Assembly (NCBI RefSeq): GCF_000026045.1 | Contig: NC_007426.1 | Span: 1,798,001 to 1,862,000, forward strand | Length of the DNA: 64,000 nucleotides | Direction: 5' to 3' | Source of the DNA: Natronomonas pharaonis DSM 2160 | GTDB taxonomy: Archaea > Halobacteriota > Halobacteria > Halobacteriales > Haloarculaceae | In this document: positions 52,832-61,557 of the stretch, in pieces | Numbering within the stretch: position 1 is the first letter of the stretch | Layout of the letters: the number at the start of each line of letters is the position of its first letter | Program-made: the position numbers and the translations under genes | The notes under the pieces: model-generated | The model's database searches: none | What the model saw: only the letters and a program-made list of their open reading frames with translations | What the model was told of the DNA's origin: nothing

Positions 52832-54241
52832 ATGCGTATTGCGTTTGAAGATGGAACGCTTCTTCTCGAAAATGCGCCAGACTCTATCCCATATGCTGAA
52901 TGGGACGACCGTGTCGACGAGTATCGCGCGCGTGCCCAACACTATCGTGAAATCAAAGAGTGGACAAGCAAAACTGACGGACAAGCAACGCTCCACGAAT
53001 CCGCAGCGACTGTAGACAGCGTTGAGGACGTTGCTCGTGCCTATTCTGAATTTGCTCTTACACCGTCTGTCGCGATTGAACCGCGTGACTATCAGCAGAA
53101 AGCCCTCTCAGCGTGGCGAGCCAACGACCGCCGTGGAACCGTCGTACTCCCGACGGGAAGCGGGAAGACGTTTCTCGCTGTCCAAGCTATTGCTGATGCG
53201 GGCGTCAGTACGCTCGTTGTTGTTCCGACGATCGATCTGATGAACCAGTGGCATGCGACGCTCACCAACGCTTTCGGTGACCAGCTTCCAGATGGAATCG
53301 GCGTTCTCGGCGGAGGAAGCCACAACGTGACCAATATTACGGTGACAACCTACGATTCTGCCTACCGCTACATCAACGAATACGGCGATCAATTCGGACT
53401 CCTTGTCGTCGACGAGGTGCATCATCTACCTGCGCCAACCTACCAGCAGATCCCCGAGATGACGATTGCCCCGTACCGACTCGGCCTGACCGCTACCTAC
53501 GAGCGTGCCGATGGGCAGCACGAAGAACTGGAAGATCTACTCGGGACGGTCGTCTACAGAGAAGAAGTTGACGAGTTGGCTGGCGACTATCTCAGCGAGT
53601 ACGAGACGATTCATCTCCAGGTCGAACTCACGCCAGACGAGCGAGAAGAGTACGATGAAGAGTATCAGATTTACCGCGACTACGTGGATAGCCACGAGTT
53701 TGACCTCTGGAAAGAACGTGGGTATCAGGAGTTTCTCAAACGGACATCGTACGACCCGCAGGGGCGACGAGCGCTCATCGCCAAACAGCGCGCCGAAGAG
53801 ATTGCGCGTACTGCCACGAAGAAACTGGACACGCTGGATAACCTTCTGAAACGCCACTACGACGACCGGGCAATTATCTTCACCGCGAACAACGACTTTG
53901 CCTACGACATCTCCCAAGAGTTCGTTGTTCCGTGTATCACGCATCAAACCGAAACGGACGAACGGACAGCCATTCTCGAGCGGTTCCGCACTGGTGAGTA
54001 CTCGATGCTGGTCACGTCCCAGGTCCTCGACGAAGGGATCGATGTGCCGGCAGCGAACGTCGGTATCATCCTGTCTGGAAGCGCTTCGAAACGTCAGTAT
54101 GCACAACGGCTGGGACGGATTCTACGTCCAACGGATGGCCGGCAGCCAGCCCGCCTCTACGAAATCATCGCCGAAGATACGGTGGAAACCTACGTCTCCG
54201 AACGGCGTCGACAGGGGGTGACGTCGGATGCTGACAGCTGA
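52832..54241 (+). CDS. xpb: DNA repair helicase XPB
   Basis: This 469-residue superfamily 2 helicase has Walker A LPTGSGKTFLA near 106-116, DEVHH near 193-197, TATYERADG near 217-225 and motif VI QRLGRILRPTDG near 424-435. The N-terminal damage-recognition-like region is present. Archaeal XPB opens DNA around lesions with the nuclease Bax1, whose gene starts 14 bases before this stop. Presence in an island suggests transfer of repair genes, or defence use. Confidence 0.92.
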   Translation: MRIAFEDGTLLLENAPDSIPYAEWDDRVDEYRARAQHYREIKEWTSKTDGQATLHESAATVDSVEDVARAYSEFALTPSVAIEPRDYQQKALSAWRANDRRGTVVLPTGSGKTFLAVQAIADAGVSTLVVVPTIDLMNQWHATLTNAFGDQLPDGIGVLGGGSHNVTNITVTTYDSAYRYINEYGDQFGLLVVDEVHHLPAPTYQQIPEMTIAPYRLGLTATYERADGQHEELEDLLGTVVYREEVDELAGDYLSEYETIHLQVELTPDEREEYDEEYQIYRDYVDSHEFDLWKERGYQEFLKRTSYDPQGRRALIAKQRAEEIARTATKKLDTLDNLLKRHYDDRAIIFTANNDFAYDISQEFVVPCITHQTETDERTAILERFRTGEYSMLVTSQVLDEGIDVPAANVGIILSGSASKRQYAQRLGRILRPTDGRQPARLYEIIAEDTVETYVSERRRQGVTSDADS

Positions 54242-55580
54242 TCTCGCCCGCTCACGTACGTACGAGGATACGATCACTCCGCTGTTCATCGACACTGACG
54301 ACCAGCGGTATCGAGACACAGCCGAAGAGCTGATTCACATCTTTGAGGAGCATCTCGGTGGACCGAAGGGAGAATTGGAAGACACGATTGATCAACTCAC
54401 TGCCGCAGATACGGACTACAAAATCGTTCAGGGATTAGCGAAGCTACTCAAGGACGAGTGTGAATTCGAGACTGTTGCGCCAGTTGCCCCACAGAGGATT
54501 CGAGAGGAACTCTTTGCAGTCGCGAATGACAATTATCCGATCGTCCGACAACCGACGCTGGGAGAGGATACAAAGTCAATTTGGGTGTATAGTACAGTTG
54601 CTGAGAGACTCGGTATCACGCTCGAAGAATGCTATCGGGGGATGTACGCGGACTTGGAAGAAAACCAGCAACTGGTTCGATTCGGACACCGTGTTTCTGA
54701 TGAATACGAAGGTGTAGAGGACTCAACAACGACGACTCGGCTAACGGGCAATAGCGAGGAATCTTACGCCGAGGACACGGTTACAGTAGACTGGCTGCTG
54801 ACTCGATACAATCTTGCCTTAGCACAGGCGGTACTGTACGATGCAACTGAAATGCGGGTACGTGTCTGGGACTCGTTTGCGACAGTGTTCAGCTACGTCA
54901 AATTGTTCGGGTTGATGCACCGTATCTATCCAATTGACCGTGACGGAAACCGGGTCCCCAGTACCGACGTTGCAGATGGGTATGAAGCGGTTCTCGATGG
55001 AGCGGTGTCCCTCTTTTCGAAGTCGCGAAAGTACGGCATTCGGATGGCGAATTTCCTCCCTGCACTCCCGTTGTGTGACCGCTGGGAGATGGAAGCCGAC
55101 ATCTTAGACGATGACAGCGGACCATCCAGTCGGACGCTCTCATTTGAACTTGATCATACCGAGGGATTGTCCTCCCACTACTCGGCACAGAGTGATTTCG
55201 ACTCTGACGTGGAGCGGACGCTCGCCCAGAAGTGGGAGCGAGCAAACACGGATTGGGAACTCATTCGAGAAGATGACGTACTGGATCTGGGAGCGGAAGT
55301 GATGCTCCCTGATTTTGCGGTCGAACACCCTGATGGACGCCGAGTGTTGTTCGAGATCGTTGGATTCTGGACACCCGAGTATCTGGATGAGAAGCTGGCA
55401 AAGATACGAGATGCTGACCGTGACAACCTCATCGTCGCTGTGTCCGAACGGTTGGATTGCTCGGCTGACGATTTTGAAGGGATGGACGACCGGGTGCTGT
55501 GGTTCAAGTCGGGAATTCACGTCTATGACGTCGTGGAGTTAGCTGAGGAATATGCCGTTGAAACGACGCTGGAACATTAA
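54228..55580 (+). CDS. bax1: Bax1-type nuclease (DUF790), XPB partner
   Basis: This 450-residue DUF790/Bax1 protein is the structure-specific nuclease that pairs with archaeal XPB. The N-terminal MLTADLARSRTYEDTITPLF is typical. The catalytic part near 355-400 shows LPDFAVEHPDGRRVLFEIVG and a following Lys-containing helix, matching the D...E-x-[VIG]...K nuclease core. It overlaps xpb by 14 bases, so the pair is coupled. Confidence 0.9.
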   Translation: MLTADLARSRTYEDTITPLFIDTDDQRYRDTAEELIHIFEEHLGGPKGELEDTIDQLTAADTDYKIVQGLAKLLKDECEFETVAPVAPQRIREELFAVANDNYPIVRQPTLGEDTKSIWVYSTVAERLGITLEECYRGMYADLEENQQLVRFGHRVSDEYEGVEDSTTTTRLTGNSEESYAEDTVTVDWLLTRYNLALAQAVLYDATEMRVRVWDSFATVFSYVKLFGLMHRIYPIDRDGNRVPSTDVADGYEAVLDGAVSLFSKSRKYGIRMANFLPALPLCDRWEMEADILDDDSGPSSRTLSFELDHTEGLSSHYSAQSDFDSDVERTLAQKWERANTDWELIREDDVLDLGAEVMLPDFAVEHPDGRRVLFEIVGFWTPEYLDEKLAKIRDADRDNLIVAVSERLDCSADDFEGMDDRVLWFKSGIHVYDVVELAEEYAVETTLEH

Positions 55581-55655
55581 CAGATCGATAAAATTTTTCT
55601 ATCGGTTATGGATGCGTGATAACAACGGCGGGAAGACGATTAATTGTAGTTAAGA

Positions 55656-56522
55656 TCAGCAATTATCGAGACCATTGTTTAGAGACGCATCCACGAATAG
55701 ATTATAGAGATCTTCATCACACAGGACGGTTTGGAGAAGTTCCTGTACTTCATCTGTAGACTGGATCAGATTGTATCGATTGACGAGCCGTTCTGCCATG
55801 TCGAGTTCGATGGTTCGATCGGTCGCGATCGCCTCTCGGAGTGCGAGACGGACGATCTGGAGATCATTTCGTGATCGGAACCCCCATTCGTGGGCCCGTT
55901 CTTCGACCTGGTTGTCATAGCTATCGAAGCCGATGACGTCGTGACATTCCCGGCAGAGCGTGATGCCTTGGTCAGGATCTGTTGACCAATGATGGTAGTC
56001 GAGACTGCCATTGACTCCGGATACATCTTGTTTAAGCTGACTGATCCCTCGACGACAGAGCGGACAGGTGAGTTCCCAGTCCCAGCCGAATTCCGACGCC
56101 TTCGCGCTGAGTCGGTTAGTGTATTCATCGTTGCGAGGCTGGCCTTTGTAGTTGGTAATGCCAGCCCAGAGCCACTCGTTCCAGTACGCCTGGGTCATCG
56201 CAGTCAGCGTCGGCGGTTCGACTAGCTCTTTGTAGGCTGCGTCGACGGCGACTGCACACCAGCGTCGAAGTTCGACTTGACAGGTCGTACATCGGCTGTC
56301 GAATTGCGGGACAATCTGCGGTAGTCCCTGTTCGTAGGTCGCGACGACATCTCCGCAATTAGGACAGAGGACGACAGTTGGCGTCGATTCAAAGATAGAA
56401 GTTCCATCGGTTGCCGCGAGGACGGAGGCGCGATCACCATATGGTTGAGGATCGTTTTCCGGCTCCGAGCGGATCGTCGGCAGTGATGGCACGTCCTCCA
56501 GCGGTTGCTTGGATCGACTCAT
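55656..56522 (-). CDS. HNH-like zinc protein
   Basis: This 288-residue protein has three CxxC pairs (C53/C56, C78/C81, C153/C156) and an HNH-like core: YHHW near 176-179 followed by GITLCRECHDVIGF near 186-199. The histidines and CxxCH fit a zinc-supported HNH endonuclease fold (ICP/phage type). The remaining C-terminus is helical. ATG 56522 is shared with the stop of the upstream gene, so the two are coupled. Confidence 0.65.
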   Translation of the reverse strand: MSRSKQPLEDVPSLPTIRSEPENDPQPYGDRASVLAATDGTSIFESTPTVVLCPNCGDVVATYEQGLPQIVPQFDSRCTTCQVELRRWCAVAVDAAYKELVEPPTLTAMTQAYWNEWLWAGITNYKGQPRNDEYTNRLSAKASEFGWDWELTCPLCRRGISQLKQDVSGVNGSLDYHHWSTDPDQGITLCRECHDVIGFDSYDNQVEERAHEWGFRSRNDLQIVRLALREAIATDRTIELDMAERLVNRYNLIQSTDEVQELLQTVLCDEDLYNLFVDASLNNGLDNC

Positions 56523-56788
56523 CAGTCGATCAGATGCTGTTCCGGGTACTCCGCTTCGGGAGCGGTCTGTCCTACTCTGAGCTGTTGGATGGGCTCGCAG
56601 CCGACAATTCGCCAGGTTCGATCCTCTTTGACTTCGTGGATGCGCCACATTCCGGGTTGCTCTTCGAGACAGAGAAACCGGAAGCGGTGTCGAGTACCGT
56701 CCGCACGACTGGTGAAGGCGATGGTTGCTTCGGTTTCGCCGCTGGTGTCGACTCGTCTGTTCCGCTTGGGTGGGCTTCTTCTGCTCAT
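56522..56788 (-). CDS. Small haloarchaeal hypothetical protein
   Basis: This 88-residue protein is basic at the N-terminus (MSRRSPPKRNRRVD) and then beta-rich: TIAFTSRADGTRHRFRFLCL and WRIHEVKEDRTWRIVG. It looks like a small soluble beta fold with one cysteine; no motif is recognised. It is the first gene of a two-gene unit with the HNH-like gene, with stop and start sharing bases (TGATG). Confidence 0.55.
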   Translation of the reverse strand: MSRRSPPKRNRRVDTSGETEATIAFTSRADGTRHRFRFLCLEEQPGMWRIHEVKEDRTWRIVGCEPIQQLRVGQTAPEAEYPEQHLID

Positions 56789-56881
56789 ATTTGTTGAGAT
56801 GGACGGACATCACGGGTGTGTACACCACTACCCACGTGTCCGTTCCACCTCTCCCGGCGGATACAAACTGATCCTGCAGCG

Positions 56882-56930
56882 AACCTTACCAAGAATTCTG
56901 ATAGCTCGTCTAGCCGCGCTTGGTAAGGTT
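56882..56930. repeat. Long inverted repeat, copy 2 (AACCTTACCAAG / CTTGGTAAGGTT)
   Basis: Perfect 12-base arms flank a 25-base spacer, in the divergent region between the 88-residue gene and the zinc-ribbon pair. They share the 10-base arm core with copy 1 and with the tRNA-Thr anticodon arm (46708-46717), and CGATATC follows after 13 bases. The surrounding 308-base spacer (56789-57096) contains no gene I can support. Confidence 0.7.
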
Positions 56931-57096
56931 GGCTGTACAAGACGATATCACGATCCCGTCGCAGTCTACCGGTTTTACTTCCACCATAGTTGGAGAGTCT
57001 ATTTATGACCACAGAATGATCGTGCATACAGAGGGTACCCACCCTCGTGTCACACGCTCTCCCCGCGATTTCGGAACAACCGTGAGGTGCATACTG

Positions 57097-57249
57097 ATGT
57101 CTACGACAGGACCTTCGACACTCGGCGGCTGTCCGTTCTGTGGTGCCGATGTAACGAGTACTAACGTTCTCATCGAGTACGAGGTAGACGGACAGCCCGC
57201 GGTATTCGCAGAATGCCCCCAGTGTCGCGAGGTGGTAAAACCAGAATGA
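57097..57249 (+). CDS. Small zinc-ribbon protein
   Basis: This 50-residue protein has GGCPFCGADV near 11-20 and AECPQCREVV near 38-47, two CPxC-type pairs for one zinc (CPxCG-type haloarchaeal mini-protein). The function is unknown. The next zinc-ribbon gene overlaps its stop by four bases. Confidence 0.65.
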   Translation: MSTTGPSTLGGCPFCGADVTSTNVLIEYEVDGQPAVFAECPQCREVVKPE

Positions 57250-57398
57250 GCTCGCTTCAGCGGCTAAAACGAGTGTTCACATTGACGGACCGAACTGTCT
57301 CGGTCGTTGAATGCAGACAGTGCGGAACGTCGCTTACTGATGAAACGGAGACCTGTCCGGAATGTGGTTCCCAAGAAATCGCATGCTATGAGTTCTGA
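57246..57398 (+). CDS. Small zinc-ribbon protein
   Basis: This 50-residue protein has VECRQCGTSL near 21-30 and ETCPECGSQE near 35-44, two CxxCG pairs. It begins ATGAG over the preceding stop and is coupled to the upstream mini-ribbon. A hetero-pair of zinc ribbons acting on the same partner is possible. No function is known. Confidence 0.65.
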   Translation: MSSLQRLKRVFTLTDRTVSVVECRQCGTSLTDETETCPECGSQEIACYEF

Positions 57399-57418
57399 AA
57401 CTGGTGTTTCAGACGTGG

Positions 57419-58387
57419 TTACTCTTTGATTTCTGTCCCTGTTCGAAAGCTTGTGAGCTCGTCAATACGATCTTCGAGTTCTTCGATTTCTTGGCGGAGT
57501 TGATCGGCTTCCTCTCCCTCGGTTGCAGCAAGTTGCTCCTTGAGCCCCTGGAGACGAGTCTGCTTGACCTCTTCGTCGACCTCGGCCTTGCGGACGTACT
57601 CACGTTCGTCGATTTCGTAGACACCGGACTCAGACAGTTCGGTGACCTCAAGAGCCTCATCGATCTTATCGCGATCAACGCTCATAACTCGCTCCTGATC
57701 AATCCCGGCTTCTTCTAGGATCTCCAGAACCTCTTGTTCGTCCTTGAGCGTTCGGTTCCGGCGTGTCGTTCGCTGAACGGAGCCATACGGCCCGCTGACT
57801 GGCCGATCATGATGGAGGCGGTTCAAGAGAACATCTGCGACATTCTTTCGGAATTCGTTAGCGTTGCGCTGGACATCTGAAAGGAGGGTATAGAGATTCA
57901 CCAGCCCGTCTGTCTCCATGTCGTCGAGTGTGGCGACATCGTGACGTTCGAGTGCATCAACGAGCAAGAGCGCATCAGCGTAGATGTTCAGATCGGGTTC
58001 AGTTCGTTCTTCGGAGGTCGATTCGGAGTCGCTTCCGAGGAGTTGATCGGACGTTGGTTTCTCTGTTTTGACGATCACGCCATTGTCTTCGTCAATCTCG
58101 AATCGGGGATGAAGGCTCAACACGGCTGGATATGGATCCGCATCGGATGGAAGTCTATCCAACTCGAATCCCTCTGGTTCGTCACTGACTCGGCGGTAAA
58201 GCGTCTCGAACTGATCACGCTGAAGCGGACGTTTCTCGTCGGCGTCTTCGAATTCGATGATAACACGATGCTCTTGGACATCGGTAATCCGGAACCGCTT
58301 GTGTGACAACGGCGTAATTAGTGTCGCTCCGTCAGGAAGATCCTCAAGTTCATCGAGAAGTGTGTGCCAGCTCGCCGTGAATGGCAT
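57419..58387 (-). CDS. Hypothetical protein with C-terminal coiled coil
   Basis: This 322-residue protein has an N-terminal beta-rich part (about 1-70), a charged linker, a helical middle and a long acidic coiled coil from about 255 to the end (EEVKQTRLQGLKEQLAATEG-like heptads). No catalytic motif is visible. Start MPFTASW at 58387 is chosen because GTTTTGCC about 27 bases upstream serves as TATA. A start at 58408 is possible. It is the last gene of the leftward CARF/PIN group, after a 219-base gap. Confidence 0.55.
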   Translation of the reverse strand: MPFTASWHTLLDELEDLPDGATLITPLSHKRFRITDVQEHRVIIEFEDADEKRPLQRDQFETLYRRVSDEPEGFELDRLPSDADPYPAVLSLHPRFEIDEDNGVIVKTEKPTSDQLLGSDSESTSEERTEPDLNIYADALLLVDALERHDVATLDDMETDGLVNLYTLLSDVQRNANEFRKNVADVLLNRLHHDRPVSGPYGSVQRTTRRNRTLKDEQEVLEILEEAGIDQERVMSVDRDKIDEALEVTELSESGVYEIDEREYVRKAEVDEEVKQTRLQGLKEQLAATEGEEADQLRQEIEELEDRIDELTSFRTGTEIKE

Positions 58388-58606
58388 ACCTACTAGTTGA
58401 CGTGTCATGGCAAAACTCTGCGGGCGTCGTTCACCAAGACACGTGAGGAGAGTCGCTTAACTCGTGAGCGGATCACGACCGTGGTCCGTTCCCGTAACGT
58501 CGCAGGACGAAAACAGATCGGAGAAAGCCTCCACCAGACACGAGGATGATTCGTAACAGGTCGTCAGTTCATGTAGGCCTCAGATGAGGAAAGGGGGAAA
58601 CGGATA

Positions 58607-59662
58607 CTATCGAGAAGCGATGTGTGCATCGACGATAGGTTTGTCTCGCTCAAGGAGAGCTTCTAATTTCCCGCTTCGAGCATCGACATGGATTTCTTCT
58701 TGCCGCCAGTTCTGCGACGCTTTCGCTTGCCAGACACCATAGAGCGTTGCTTTGGGTAGCACGATGACGCCAAATGTAACGGCAAAGACGTAGAGCAGCG
58801 TCGCGATCTGGTCCCATGAGCCAGTAAGCTGGCGCTGAACGTCGATAGCGAAATCCACGTGGACGGCTGGGATCTTTCGGTCGCGCGCCTGATCGACGAA
58901 GCCATAGTCGTTCGAGAAGAGGATTACGCCGGTCGGTTCGTTCTCATAGTACTCCAGACAGCCCTCGATGATGGCTTCGTCACTAGGCTCGCTCGCGATG
59001 ATATCGTGGGAGCGTGTTTCGCGAAGGCGGCGATATTCTCTGAGTCCGAGCCGTGTTTCGCGGTTATCCTCCGTCGGTTGACCGGCGAGACGCTCAAATT
59101 CCGGACCCAGAGCATCGGCGAGACGTTCAGCATCCATCGCATTCTTGTCGTACCGGTAGCTGATACTGAGTTCCTCATCCACGCCAGCAGGAAGCGTATA
59201 CCCATTGACTGGTGTACGCCCTGTATCGTCGCTGTAGAGTTCTGGATCAATGCCAAGAACATCGTGCATCCGCCAGGGAAAGAGATTGGTATCGAACCCG
59301 GCGTAGCGAGGTGGATGACCTGCCTGAAGATCCTGATACCCGTATCGATCGATGATCTTATCGACCTCCTCTCGGTTACGGATATCGACGAGCCCACTCG
59401 CGACGAGCGCTTTGACGTAGGCAGCGCGGTTGGGGAGTTCTTCACGCACCTGGGAGCCGTATTCGCGTTCGATCTCTTCCAAATGCTGTTCGTAGGAGAC
59501 TGCTCCAGTGGTGATGGACACTGTGCTTGCAGCTGGATCGGACAAGTCTATACGAAGCAACTCTCCGAGTTCCGAGGCTGGATGTTCGACCGTGATCGTC
59601 TGCTCGTCGAGTTCGTAGTACGCATTCAAGAGGAGCGTCAGATGCTGACGAGCGAGATTCAT
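58607..59662 (-). CDS. Membrane-anchored PIN-domain protein
   Basis: This 351-residue protein has an N-terminal unknown part, then PIN-like acids: D124 in YAGFDTNLF, E163/E164, D228 in EPSDEAIIEG and D252 in ILFSNDYGFVDQA. One predicted transmembrane helix lies near 285-308 and a charged tail follows. It overlaps the CARF gene by four bases (ATGA). A PIN RNase held at the membrane next to a cyclic-nucleotide sensor suggests a controlled RNA-cutting effector; the activity itself is inference. Confidence 0.65.
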   Translation of the reverse strand: MNLARQHLTLLLNAYYELDEQTITVEHPASELGELLRIDLSDPAASTVSITTGAVSYEQHLEEIEREYGSQVREELPNRAAYVKALVASGLVDIRNREEVDKIIDRYGYQDLQAGHPPRYAGFDTNLFPWRMHDVLGIDPELYSDDTGRTPVNGYTLPAGVDEELSISYRYDKNAMDAERLADALGPEFERLAGQPTEDNRETRLGLREYRRLRETRSHDIIASEPSDEAIIEGCLEYYENEPTGVILFSNDYGFVDQARDRKIPAVHVDFAIDVQRQLTGSWDQIATLLYVFAVTFGVIVLPKATLYGVWQAKASQNWRQEEIHVDARSGKLEALLERDKPIVDAHIASR

Positions 59663-60150
59663 GACAGCACCTCTGTGAAGTCGTACAGTTCGGCAGCCGG
59701 TTTGGGGATGTCTGGGTAGATGCGACTGTAGTACTTGCTCGATTTGAGATAGAAGTAGAAGATGTGGTCAACGTCAAATGTTGTACCGGCGTTGAAGGCG
59801 ATCACGGACATGAATTTCCGACCAGGCGTAACATCGACGGCAATCTCCGCATCAGCATCTTGGGCTGCCTCGATGGCTCCTCGAAAGTGACTCACGATTG
59901 CGTCAAACTCTGTCTCGTGATCGATAGTTCCAATCCTGATCTCCGGTTCGGCCACGCCATGTTGTTCGAGAATCGTTCGCGTTAGATTGCTCGCTGTGTC
60001 GATCGAATCTCCCAACCCAGGATTGTTGAGAAAATAGACTGTATCCGGGATGAATTGCTCGTCTATCCCATCGCCGACACACGCGGCTGCAATCGGATTC
60101 ACCATTGCCTCGATGGTCGTACTTCCTGAACTGATCCAAACGTGGTCCAT
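59659..60150 (-). CDS. CARF-domain protein
   Basis: This 163-residue protein is one CARF (CRISPR-associated Rossmann fold) domain: VWISSGSTTIEAMVNPI opens strand 1 and VDVTPGRKFMS near 105-115 matches the conserved D-x-T-x-G-x-K-x-M ligand loop. No effector domain is fused. CARF domains bind cyclic oligoadenylates made by type III CRISPR complexes. CCTTATACC about 27 bases upstream gives it its own promoter, although it lies just after the HD gene. No cas gene is in the window. Confidence 0.75.
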   Translation of the reverse strand: MDHVWISSGSTTIEAMVNPIAAACVGDGIDEQFIPDTVYFLNNPGLGDSIDTASNLTRTILEQHGVAEPEIRIGTIDHETEFDAIVSHFRGAIEAAQDADAEIAVDVTPGRKFMSVIAFNAGTTFDVDHIFYFYLKSSKYYSRIYPDIPKPAAELYDFTEVLS

Positions 60151-60247
60151 CCAGTAACTACCTCGTAGCAGATTGGTATAAGGATTGGCCGATGACCACG
60201 CAGCTATCCTACTGATTCTCAAAAACTGTCGAACGTGACCAGTTTGG

Positions 60248-60691
60248 TCAGTTCGTCGTTTCCTCCGCCTGATCCATGTCTTGCAGTTTGATCCATGCTT
60301 CGTGATACGTTTCTTGCTTTTCGAGGACCGATTCATTCACGCTGTCCAACCGCGTCAGATCCATGTTATCCTCGATGTCAGCGATTTTCACTTTCCTCGC
60401 GGTCGGATTGGCTGCTGCCCGTTCGACGAACTCCATGTATGACTCGTCCTCACGTTTCGTGAGCGCATCAACGGCATTGCGGATGTCTGGCCCGAACTCT
60501 TGCTCGATGACCTCCAATGTGTAGTTGGCATCTTCGACGACATCATGGAGGACAGCGACGACTCGTTCTCTTTCGGTATCCATTTCGTCCATGACGCGAA
60601 GCGGATGACGGATGTAGGTCTCGTTCGCCTTATCGGTCTGTCCTGCGTACGCATCAACGGCCAGATCGATCGCCTGTTCGAGATCGTTCAT
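60248..60691 (-). CDS. HD-domain alarmone hydrolase-like protein
   Basis: This 147-residue protein has the HD metal site: H29 in IRHPLRVMDEM, HD at 49-50 in AVLHDVVED with the RSH-style E/D at 53-54, and KIADIEDNMD near 108-117. It resembles the hydrolase half of RelA/SpoT and the stand-alone MESH1/small-alarmone-hydrolase type, with no synthetase domain. It should cleave a phosphorylated nucleotide. CTAAGATAG about 27-33 bases upstream acts as TATA for ATG 60691. Confidence 0.8.
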   Translation of the reverse strand: MNDLEQAIDLAVDAYAGQTDKANETYIRHPLRVMDEMDTERERVVAVLHDVVEDANYTLEVIEQEFGPDIRNAVDALTKREDESYMEFVERAAANPTARKVKIADIEDNMDLTRLDSVNESVLEKQETYHEAWIKLQDMDQAEETTN

Positions 60692-60918
60692 ATGGATCAG
60701 TAAACAACGGTCTATCTTAGTGTTGGTTGCAGAGGGATATTGGCGAATCTGGTGAACAACAAACAACCTGCTGATATTGTGCCAGTTGTCGTACAAGACT
60801 TAGAGGATCAGAGGATAGACTTATAATCGGGTCACAGCCATCGAATTCAGAGTCATGTATCTGTTACCTACATTTTGTATCGGAAAGATTTTAACGGCAC
60901 ACACGTGCTTGCTTGGTA

Positions 60919-61332
60919 ATGGCAGTCGCAAACCTTGTTGACTCATACGGTGGCGCACCAGTAGACGGCTTGATTAGTGACTTCCATTCTATCGAGATGA
61001 TTGGCCAATCGAGTGTTGATTCCGAGTTACCCAAACTGCGAATCTGGTGGGATGATCCTGACGCAGTAGATGCGGATTTTGTCGAAACTGAAACTTGTTT
61101 TGTGGAGGAGGTGTACGGCGGAGGGGGTAGTCAGAACCAGAGTTTGAAGATTCATGTGGCCGATTCATACGAAGATGCGGATCTACAGTCTTCTGTAGAA
61201 TTCGAACAAGTACGCTACGCCAGACGAACAGTCAGTCATCCAAGAGGTGGTGACGTCTCGGTAGTCGTCGTCCGCTTTGATCATCATCCGACTCAAATGG
61301 GTGAAGAAATCATTGAAGTCCATGTTGAGTGA
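60919..61332 (+). CDS. Hypothetical acidic protein
   Basis: This 137-residue protein is beta-rich with a Gly-rich loop (EVYGGGGSQNQS near 64-75) and a histidine pair near the C-terminus (VRFDHHPTQ). No motif is recognised. ATG 60919 is chosen over upstream near-cognate codons. It is divergent from the HD gene across a 226-base AT-rich spacer. Confidence 0.55.
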   Translation: MAVANLVDSYGGAPVDGLISDFHSIEMIGQSSVDSELPKLRIWWDDPDAVDADFVETETCFVEEVYGGGGSQNQSLKIHVADSYEDADLQSSVEFEQVRYARRTVSHPRGGDVSVVVVRFDHHPTQMGEEIIEVHVE

Positions 61333-61557
61333 GATCCTCACCCTCCTGTATTGCAGGGTTCTAATTCACAGGTGATTTCATCGTAGTACACAAACTACCT
61401 GTCTGGCAGGGTCTATTCCCCGTGATTCGTAGAGCGGTAGATACAATACTCGCGGCTCTGTTTTACACTGGCCCACCCACCAATTTTCCGATGGGTTCCG
61501 CTGTTTCACTGCATTCGGTAAGAACCCACAGAGTATGCTGAGCGGTGAACTTTCTGG

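Noticed and set aside
58388-58606. CRISPR array or cas remnants near the CARF gene
   Set aside because: No regularly spaced direct repeats are seen in this or neighbouring spacers; the only repeats are the two inverted repeats.
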